A stretch of 64,000 nt of DNA, taken from the NCBI RefSeq assembly GCF_000428045.1, contig NZ_ATZE01000003.1, positions 58,301 through 122,300 on the forward strand, read 5' to 3'. Every line of letters starts with the position of its first letter. Position 1 is the stretch's first letter. This stretch comes from Sedimenticola selenatireducens DSM 17993. GTDB taxonomy: Bacteria > Pseudomonadota > Gammaproteobacteria > Chromatiales > Chromatiaceae. This document shows, in pieces, positions 58,082 to 64,000 of this stretch. A model generated the notes under the pieces. The model did no database searches. It had not been told where the DNA came from and worked only from the letters and a program-made list of their open reading frames with translations. Position numbers and translations under genes: made by a program.

Positions 58082-58825
58082 TCAGGCCGCCTTGGCCTGG
58101 GCCATGTAGGCCTCCAGGGCCTCCGACCCGCCAATGTGCTCACCGTTGATGAACACCTGGGGTACCGTGGACTGGCCGGCGACCGCCCTCAGCGTTGCCT
58201 CGGTGTAATCCCGGTTCAGCACCAGCTCTTCGAACGACAGGCCGGCGTCATGCAGCATCCCCTTGGCCCGTACGCAGAACTCGCAGCCCGGACGGGTGAA
58301 GATGGTGACGTCCTTCGGCTTCTCCGCGTTGGGGGCGATGTAGTCGAGCATGGTGTCGGCGTCGGAGACCTCGAACGGGTCGCCCGGCTTGTTCGGCTCG
58401 ATGAACATCTTCTCCACCACGCCGTCCTTCACCAGCATCGAGTAGCGCCAGGAGCGCTTGCCGAAGCCCAGCTCCTCCTTGTCCACCAGCATCCCCATAC
58501 CCTCGCTGAAGTGGCCGTTACCGTCCGGGATGAAGGTGATGTTGTCGGCATGCTGCTCCGCCTTCCACTCGTTCATGACAAAGGCGTCGTTGACCGAGAC
58601 ACAGATGATCTCGTCCACGCCCTGGGCCTTGAAGGCCGGTGCCAGCTGGTTGTAGCGCGGCACGTGGGTAGAGGAGCAGGTCGGGGTGAACGCGCCCGGC
58701 AGTGAGAACACCACCACGGTCCTGCCCTTGAACAGCTCGTCACTGGTGACATCCACCCACTCGTGGTTCCGGCGGGTGCGGAAAGTGACCTGGGGTACAT
58801 TGTTGCCTTGGCGATTCTCAAACAT
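58082..58825 (-). CDS. Peroxiredoxin-glutaredoxin fusion
   Basis: 247 residues. N-terminal Prx5-type peroxiredoxin with the peroxidatic Cys in [16 protein letters not shown] (about residue 50), then a linker at about 165 and a C-terminal glutaredoxin with CEFC in [14 protein letters not shown] and the GSH-binding [14 protein letters not shown]. Such hybrids reduce peroxides with glutathione directly. Operon DUF2061 - fusion - gor under an OxyR-type promoter. Confidence 0.96.
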   Translation of the reverse strand: MFENRQGNNVPQVTFRTRRNHEWVDVTSDELFKGRTVVVFSLPGAFTPTCSSTHVPRYNQLAPAFKAQGVDEIICVSVNDAFVMNEWKAEQHADNITFIPDGNGHFSEGMGMLVDKEELGFGKRSWRYSMLVKDGVVEKMFIEPNKPGDPFEVSDADTMLDYIAPNAEKPKDVTIFTRPGCEFCVRAKGMLHDAGLSFEELVLNRDYTEATLRAVAGQSTVPQVFINGEHIGGSEALEAYMAQAKAA

Positions 58826-58863
58826 GATTTTCTCCGTTTCGTTCAGTTAAGGGTTTGTCGGTT

Positions 58864-59073
58864 TCAAGCAAAGTGGACGGTGTTGCCGACGTCGCTCCCG
58901 GGCGTCTGCTGCCACCGCTTCCAGAACAGTTCATGGAGGTGGTAAGCGACCGTGTTGATGGCCGGTTCGACCAGGGCGATGGCGCCCCCCACCAACACGC
59001 TGCCGGTCATCAGGTAGGCCACCGAAAAGGCGACGCTGAAGTGCACGGCGGCAAAGGTGAATGTCTTGGTCAT
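58864..59073 (-). CDS. DUF2061 membrane protein
   Basis: 69 residues, two TM helices: VHFSVAFSVAYLMTG and a second with GGAIALVEPAINTVAYHLHE. The conserved EP...H/HE pattern is the DUF2061 signature. Function unknown. It is the first gene after the OxyR operator and promoter, with GGAGGG as ribosome site, so it appears to be an oxidative-stress-inducible gene. Confidence 0.85.
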   Translation of the reverse strand: MTKTFTFAAVHFSVAFSVAYLMTGSVLVGGAIALVEPAINTVAYHLHELFWKRWQQTPGSDVGNTVHFA

Positions 59074-59119
59074 TGGCTTACCCTCCTGCCAGCGTTGCTT
59101 GTTTGCTGACGTTGGAAGG

Positions 59120-59148
59120 ATTATCGGGGTTGGCAGTAAATTGGTAAA
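59120..59148 (-). promoter_or_regulatory. Promoter of the DUF2061-peroxiredoxin-gor operon
   Basis: On the minus strand TTTACC (59148-59143), 17-bp spacer, GATAAT (59125-59120, 5/6). The weak -35 abuts the OxyR site, as expected for an activated promoter. Confidence 0.75.
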
Positions 59149-59185
59149 ATCGTTAGTAACTGTTTTATTGATAGGTAATACCTAT
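59149..59185 (-). promoter_or_regulatory. OxyR operator
   Basis: Four tetranucleotides at 11-bp spacing as in the ATAG-N7-CTAT-N7-ATAG-N7-CTAT OxyR consensus: ATCG (59149-59152), CTGT (59160-59163), ATAG (59171-59174), CTAT (59182-59185), i.e. 3/4, 3/4, 4/4, 4/4. The second half is inside a 17-bp palindrome. oxyR itself lies immediately upstream. Confidence 0.85.
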
Positions 59186-59217
59186 CATTATGCGAACGGC
59201 GGAGCGGGCCTTCAGGG

Positions 59218-60147
59218 TCAGGCCTGTGACGGGTCGAGCGGGGTGACGGTATTGGGAAGGTTGTCGAGGATGACGGCGGCCAGGGCCTGCAGCGCGGCCT
59301 GGCGCGGGAAGCTGTGGCGGTAGACCAGGGCCACCTGGCGCGAGGTGTCCGCCGAGGCCAGGGGTTGGGCCACTACCCCGCTGCCGCTGGCCCAGGAGCC
59401 GCGCATGGCCAGGGCCGGGATCAGGGTGATGCCGTAACCGGCGCCCACCAGCTGGATCAGGGTCTCCAGGCTGGCTGCCCGCAGGTCAGCCATCTCCCCC
59501 TCGCTCTGGCGCCGCTGCAGGTGGCACACCGCCATCGCCTGGTCGGCCAGGCAGTGGCCCTCGGAGAGTAGCAGCAGGTTTTCGCTGTCCAGGTCGGACT
59601 GGGTGATCTTCTCCCGGGTGTAGAACGGATGGTTGCGCGGATAGGCGACCCAGAACGGCTCGTCAAACAGGGGCAGGGTATCCAGGTCGGGCGAATCCGC
59701 CGGGGTGGCCAGCAGCGCGGCGTCGATCTCGTGCCGCTGCAGGCGCTGCAGCAGGGTCCCGGTCATCTCCTCCGACAGCACCAGCTGCATCTGCGGGTGG
59801 CGCTTCTTGAGCGGCGTCAGTAGCAGTGGCATCAGGTAGGGACTGAGGGTGGGGATGGCGCCGATGCGCAGGGGCCCGGCCAAGGGGTCCTGGTGGCGCT
59901 TCGACACCTGCTGGATCGCCTCCGCCTGCTCCATGATCTGCCGTGCATGGTGCAGGATCTCCTGGCCCACCGGGGTGATCGCTACCGAGCGGTTGCTGCG
60001 TTCGAATATGGTTACGCCAAGCTCCTCCTCCAGCTTCCTGATCTGGCCGCTGAGGGTGGGCTGGCTGACGAAGCAGTGCTCCGCCGCCTTGCCGAAGTGG
60101 CGGGTCTCGGCCACCGCGATGATGTATTTCAGGTCCCGCAGGTTCAT
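59218..60147 (-). CDS. oxyR: Hydrogen peroxide-inducible transcriptional activator OxyR
   Basis: 309 residues, LysR-type. N-terminal winged HTH (YIIAVAETRHFGKAAEHCFV) and an effector domain whose GHCLADQAMAVC has two Cys nine residues apart, the redox pair C199/C208 of E. coli OxyR. Directs peroxide-inducible transcription; an OxyR-type operator stands between this gene and the DUF2061-peroxiredoxin-gor genes. Confidence 0.95.
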   Translation of the reverse strand: MNLRDLKYIIAVAETRHFGKAAEHCFVSQPTLSGQIRKLEEELGVTIFERSNRSVAITPVGQEILHHARQIMEQAEAIQQVSKRHQDPLAGPLRIGAIPTLSPYLMPLLLTPLKKRHPQMQLVLSEEMTGTLLQRLQRHEIDAALLATPADSPDLDTLPLFDEPFWVAYPRNHPFYTREKITQSDLDSENLLLLSEGHCLADQAMAVCHLQRRQSEGEMADLRAASLETLIQLVGAGYGITLIPALAMRGSWASGSGVVAQPLASADTSRQVALVYRHSFPRQAALQALAAVILDNLPNTVTPLDPSQA

Positions 60148-60373
60148 GGATTTACCATCGATTTCATCGATGATTTGAGTATATCTGACTGGTACAGCTT
60201 ATCAATCGGCAGAGTCGGGGTTCTTCTCCCGCTTCGCACGCATTATGCAGAGGCCGCTGAAGTGCAGCCATTGCGAAACAGTGTCGCCGGCCAGCGGTGT
60301 CTCGTCACCCAGGTATGCGTTGCTTTGGCAAAGGGTCGTCACGTGCTGCGATCCATTACCGTGGCCGGTGCCA

Positions 60374-61489
60374 TCAGAACAGGTTCCAACGCCGGGTCGC
60401 CATCGCCCCCTGGACCCGTTCAACGGCCATCGTTTCCGCCGCCTGGCGGGGTGGAACCTGCTGTGATCCTGCCCGCTCCAGCACCTCCCGGGTGTTGTTG
60501 CCCACCTTCTCGGCTATCGCCTGGAAGGCAGCGCCCTGGCTCATGTGCCGGTACTCCATGGCGCCGCAGATCACGCCGCCGGCGTTGGCGATGAAATCGG
60601 GGATTACCAGCACGCCGCGCTGGTGCAGACGCTGTTCTGCCTCCCGGGTAAACGGGATATTGGCGCCCTGCACCACCAGCCGGGCGTCCATCTGGTCCAC
60701 GTTGCCGCCGTGTACCACGTCCGGGCGCGCTGCCGGGATCCAGATGTCGCAGGGGACACCCACTACCGCATCGCCTTGCAGTTTCTCCCCTTGCGGGTAT
60801 TCGTTGACCCCGCGCCCGTCACTTTTCAGTCTGATCAATTTCTCCAGGTCAAGTCCGCCGGGTGAATGGATCGCGCCACGGGAATCGGCCACGGCCACTA
60901 CCACAGCGCCCCTCTCCACCAGGAAACGTGCCGCGTGGATACCGACGGAACCAAAACCCTGGATCACCAGCCGGGCACCATTGAGGGTGAAATCGACATA
61001 CTCCATGGCGGCATCCACGGCGCTGCTCAACCCCCAGCCGGTAGCACCGAGCTCATCCAGCGGGATGCCACCAAGGGCCCTGGGCAGTCCGACGGCGCGG
61101 CCACCCAGCTCATCCTGGACCCAGGCCATGCAGGTCTCGTCGGTACCCATGTCGGGGCCGAAGATGTATTCGTCGTTGCCCTTGAGCGCACAGGCGAAGG
61201 CGCGAATCAGCTGCTCCTTCTCCTGCAGTGGCATGCGGGGATCGCCGAACAGGACCGATTTGGCGCCGCCGTGAGAGAGTCCGGCGGCGGCATTCTTCAG
61301 GGTCATGGCCCGGGCCAGCCGGGCGCACTCCCCGGTACTCACATCAGGTGCCATGCGCAGACCGCCGATCGCCGGGCCGCAGGCCACGTTGTCCACCACC
61401 AGGATGCCTTTAAGCTGATGGGTCGGTTCATAGACATGAATGATCTTGGCGGGTCCCAGTTCATCCGCCTGATCAAATGCTTCGCTCAT
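60374..61489 (-). CDS. Glu/Leu/Phe/Val-type amino acid dehydrogenase
   Basis: 371 residues. Catalytic Lys block GLSHGGAKSVLFGDP, substrate/nucleotide hinge GPDMGTDETCMAWV and the Rossmann motif VIQGFGSVGIHAARFL. Length and spacing fit the leucine/valine dehydrogenase size class (about 360) rather than hexameric GDH (about 450). Substrate preference cannot be read safely: it could be Glu, Leu or another amino acid. Convergent to nothing; oxyR follows on the same strand after 226 bp. Confidence 0.88.
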   Translation of the reverse strand: MSEAFDQADELGPAKIIHVYEPTHQLKGILVVDNVACGPAIGGLRMAPDVSTGECARLARAMTLKNAAAGLSHGGAKSVLFGDPRMPLQEKEQLIRAFACALKGNDEYIFGPDMGTDETCMAWVQDELGGRAVGLPRALGGIPLDELGATGWGLSSAVDAAMEYVDFTLNGARLVIQGFGSVGIHAARFLVERGAVVVAVADSRGAIHSPGGLDLEKLIRLKSDGRGVNEYPQGEKLQGDAVVGVPCDIWIPAARPDVVHGGNVDQMDARLVVQGANIPFTREAEQRLHQRGVLVIPDFIANAGGVICGAMEYRHMSQGAAFQAIAEKVGNNTREVLERAGSQQVPPRQAAETMAVERVQGAMATRRWNLF

Positions 61490-61652
61490 GACCGCGACCT
61501 CCTATTGTCAATGTATGTAAAGCATAGAATATATTTCTGCCGCCCCGTTCGGCGTTGGTGATGGGATTTCATGTGATTCTGATCGTATACTTTAATGAAA
61601 CCCCGTCCGATCTGTTCTGTCTACGGATTAGAGCCAACACGAGAGGCGTAAT

Positions 61653-62204
61653 ATGAACATCCTGATGAAACCGGGCCTGATCCTGGCCGCACTGTTCCTT
61701 CTGACCGCCTGTACCCAATCGTCAATCCGGGATCCGGCCTCGCCTTTTTACCGGGTTCCGGTGGGCAGCCAGTTAACCCTGAATCAGCCGCTGGAGATCA
61801 GGCCGGGGCATACCCGGGTATTTGTCCAGCGTGGTGTGGTGACCGATTTTTCCGATCTGAATCAGTACTGGCCCAGTTGCAGTTTCGAGGTGCGGGATCT
61901 GAAACAGGAACCCCAGCAGATAGCGCCTGATCGTTTTACCGTGCGCCGGGTTCAGCAGGGTCAGACTGCAATCGTTGGACAGCCGCATTTGCAGGTTGCC
62001 AGCCTGGCTCTCTCCCTTAGACATTCGGATGGCGGGCAACCCACGGTGGCCCGCTATTATGATCTCTGGCTCGCGTCCGATAAGCAGCCCAATGTGATGC
62101 GATTGCGCTGTTTCGATTCGATGGCCGATCTGACAGAGGCAAATCTGCCGCTGTACATAGAGATCGAGGCGGCACTGGGTGCTATCGCCACCATCGAGCC
62201 CTAG
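61653..62204 (+). CDS. Lipoprotein of unknown function
   Basis: 183 residues with a lipoprotein signal ILAALFLLTAC (lipid-modified Cys at about residue 20). The mature part is mainly beta with two further Cys that could form a disulfide (about residues 76 and 151). Conserved hypothetical style; no named domain recognised. Probably monocistronic; a hairpin follows 89 bp later. Confidence 0.75.
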   Translation: MNILMKPGLILAALFLLTACTQSSIRDPASPFYRVPVGSQLTLNQPLEIRPGHTRVFVQRGVVTDFSDLNQYWPSCSFEVRDLKQEPQQIAPDRFTVRRVQQGQTAIVGQPHLQVASLALSLRHSDGGQPTVARYYDLWLASDKQPNVMRLRCFDSMADLTEANLPLYIEIEAALGAIATIEP

Positions 62205-62292
62205 AGAGAGATGGGTAAAGAGTTCCGGTGTTAGAGGGGCCCATCAACATTGGTTTCTGTGGTAGATTAGCCGGTAAGACCTGTGCTGTTTT

Positions 62293-62333
62293 CAGCCCCC
62301 ATTCGCTGCTTAGTGGGTTAGCGTAAGGGGCTG
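62293..62333 (+). terminator. Hairpin between the lipoprotein gene and acyl-CoA synthetase gene
   Basis: Arms CAGCCCC (62293-62299) / GGGGCTG (62327-62333) with an inner CGCT/AGCG pair, then TTT. A weak terminator or 5' UTR structure. Confidence 0.45.
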
Positions 62334-62376
62334 TTTCAGGGGTCACCGTTAACCGAGTGACAGGCCAGCCCCAGAG

Positions 62377-63942
62377 ATGTTGATTACCGAGATTTTATCC
62401 CGCAACGGACGTATGTATGCCGACGAGATTGCGCTGGTGGAGCGTGATCCCGCCGCTAACAGCCGACTGGAGATCAGCTGGCGTGCATTTGACCGGGAGG
62501 CAAACCGCTTTGCCAATGCCCTGATCGCACGGGGCGTGAAACCGGGCGACCGGGTGTTGCATCTGATGATGAACTCCATCGAGTGGTTGCCCTGTTACTT
62601 CGGCATATTGCGTGCAGGCGCCATCGCTGTCCCACTCAATTTTCGCTTTGAATCCGAAATTATCCAGCGCTGCAATGAGATTGCCGAGGCCAGCGTGCTG
62701 CTGTTCGGGCCGGAATTTATTGAGCGCATAGAGGCGGTGAAACCGGCGCTTGATCGAACCATCCGCCACTATGTCTATATCGGACCGGACAGTGACTGCC
62801 CTGCGTTCGCCGTTGGCTATGCCCGGTTTGTCAGCGGAGTTGCCGACGAGCCACCCGAAATCCGATTGGAAATCACCGATAACGCGGCGCTCTACTTCAC
62901 CTCCGGGACTACAGGCTTGCCCAAGGCGGTAAGCCTGACCCATCGCAACCTGGAGCACGCCTGCTATGTGGAGAACCAGCACCACCGGCAGACCCATGAA
63001 GATAATTTTCTCTGTATCCCGCCGCTCTACCACACCGGTGCCAAGATGCACTGGTTCGGAAATTTTGTGGTTGGTGCCAAGGCGGTGCTGCTGAAAGGCG
63101 CGCGGCCGGAGTGGATTCTGGAGGCGGTCTCCGAGGAACAGGCCACCATTGTCTGGCTGCTGGTGCCCTGGGCCCACGATATCCTGATCGCCTGGGAGAA
63201 TGGAGAGCTCGATTTCGGTCGCTATCGGCTGGATCAGTGGCGACTGATGCATATCGGCGCCCAGCCGGTGCCTCCCAATCTGATCAAGGCGTGGCGCAAG
63301 CTGTTTCCGCACCACGATTACGATACCAACTATGGCCTGACCGAGAGCAGCGGCCCCGGTTGTGTCCATCTCGGCGTGGGTAACGGTCACAAGGTCGGTG
63401 CTATCGGCAAGCCCGGGTTCGACTGGGAGGCCTGTATTGTCGACCAACAGGGCAACGGGTTGCCCGCGGGACAGGCCGGCGAACTGCTGGTGAAAGGTCC
63501 CGGGGTGATGCAAGGCTATTACCGCAATCCGCAAGCGACCGCCGAGACTATCCGTAACGGTTGGCTGCATACCGGCGACATTGCGCGGATGGATGAAGAG
63601 GGCTTCATCTGGCTGGTGGATCGGAAGAAAGACCTGATCATCACCGGTGGTGAGAATGTCTCGCCACTGGAGGTGGAGCACTATTTTCTTGAACATCCGA
63701 GCATTCAGGATATTGCCGTGATCGGTACCCCGGATCAGCGCCTGGGAGAGCTGGTCACGGCGATTATCCAGTTCAAGGAGGGGCGCAGCCTGACGGAGCA
63801 GGAGCTGGTGGCCTATGCGGAGCGGTTGCCCCGATACAAGCGACCCAGACGCTTCTATTTTGATAATGTGCCGCGCAATGCCACGGGCAAGATTGAGAAG
63901 CCGCTGTTACGCGAGCGTTATGGAGTGGCGGTTGAGATGTAG
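62377..63942 (+). CDS. AMP-forming acyl-CoA synthetase
   Basis: 521 residues, ANL superfamily. Core motif FTSGTTGLPKAVSLTH, the TNYGLTESSG adenine-binding block, the hinge LVDRKKDLIITGGENVSPLE and the C-terminal catalytic Lys in NATGKIEKPLL. Activates a carboxylic acid to the CoA thioester via an adenylate. The substrate (medium/long chain fatty acid or aromatic) cannot be fixed from sequence. Confidence 0.92.
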   Translation: MLITEILSRNGRMYADEIALVERDPAANSRLEISWRAFDREANRFANALIARGVKPGDRVLHLMMNSIEWLPCYFGILRAGAIAVPLNFRFESEIIQRCNEIAEASVLLFGPEFIERIEAVKPALDRTIRHYVYIGPDSDCPAFAVGYARFVSGVADEPPEIRLEITDNAALYFTSGTTGLPKAVSLTHRNLEHACYVENQHHRQTHEDNFLCIPPLYHTGAKMHWFGNFVVGAKAVLLKGARPEWILEAVSEEQATIVWLLVPWAHDILIAWENGELDFGRYRLDQWRLMHIGAQPVPPNLIKAWRKLFPHHDYDTNYGLTESSGPGCVHLGVGNGHKVGAIGKPGFDWEACIVDQQGNGLPAGQAGELLVKGPGVMQGYYRNPQATAETIRNGWLHTGDIARMDEEGFIWLVDRKKDLIITGGENVSPLEVEHYFLEHPSIQDIAVIGTPDQRLGELVTAIIQFKEGRSLTEQELVAYAERLPRYKRPRRFYFDNVPRNATGKIEKPLLRERYGVAVEM

Positions 63943-63961
63943 CGGCGACCCCTGGAAATTT

Positions 63962-63983
63962 GCAGCTGAAGCCGCTCCTGCCG
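63962..63983 (-). repeat. REP-like element at the right edge
   Basis: Minus strand reads GGCAGGAGCGGC-TTCA-GCTGC, the same GGAGCGGC core as the element at 23352-23379. It sits about 20 bp past the acyl-CoA synthetase stop; the window ends soon after, so a paired copy may lie beyond. Confidence 0.6.
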
Positions 63984-64000
63984 ATACGGCTGGTCGCCGG

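Overview
The window looks like a chromosomal stretch from a free-living or symbiotic sulfur-oxidising gammaproteobacterium (Chromatiales / Sedimenticola-like). This is inferred from gene content and protein sequence style: an mnmG-rsmG-parA-parB-atpIBEFHAGDC block as found near many gammaproteobacterial origins, a proton-pumping pyrophosphatase, a DctB/DctD-TRAP system, Sox genes, OxyR with a peroxiredoxin-glutaredoxin fusion, and GGAGCGGC-type REP elements. Most of the window is GC-rich housekeeping DNA. About 34.9-37.9 kb and 40.5-53.7 kb read as more AT-rich accessory DNA.

Layout. 1-2.2 kb (minus): TgpA-like transglutaminase start, DUF58 protein and MoxR ATPase, coupled by ATGA overlaps. 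2.7-5.0 kb: H+-pyrophosphatase and a small unknown protein. 5.3-10.3 kb: HlyD / double ABC ATPase / two ABC-2 permeases (YbhGFSR-like exporter). 10.4-16.1 kb: mnmG, rsmG, a YaiI-type protein, a DUF3461 protein, a zinc-ribbon protein, parA and parB. 16.2-23.3 kb: complete F1Fo ATP synthase operon with a strong promoter and a classic terminator. 23.5-30.7 kb: DctB-DctD two-component system facing a divergent DctPQM TRAP operon that has a consensus sigma-54 promoter, plus a universal stress protein. 31-34.9 kb: slyD, glmU, glmS.

34.9-37.9 kb is a decayed island immediately after glmS: a DUF3800 gene, a second diverged copy of the last 75 bp of glmS, an orphan BrnA-like antitoxin, a frameshifted HigA antitoxin and the N-terminal stub of an adenine methyltransferase. 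38-40.5 kb is a GGDEF-EAL protein. 40.6-47.1 kb is the most distinctive locus: a porin-soxX-soxA-soxY-soxZ-cytochrome c'-like operon (minus strand, no soxB) divergent from an ECF sigma / zinc-finger anti-sigma / CnrX-like sensor operon. Both operons carry the same promoter, GGAACTTT-N10-GCTCGTT, which implies that the ECF factor controls itself and the Sox module.

47.6-56.6 kb holds a VWA protein, a membrane J-domain protein, a SIMPL protein, a MarC protein, a histidine kinase with a degenerate ATPase domain, a thioredoxin, membrane proteins, NnrU and a beta-propeller protein. 56.6-60.1 kb (minus) is an oxidative-stress block: oxyR, DUF2061 protein, peroxiredoxin-glutaredoxin fusion and glutathione reductase, with a recognisable OxyR operator abutting a promoter. 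60.4-64 kb: Glu/Leu-type dehydrogenase, a lipoprotein and an acyl-CoA synthetase. No tRNA, rRNA or CRISPR array was recognised.
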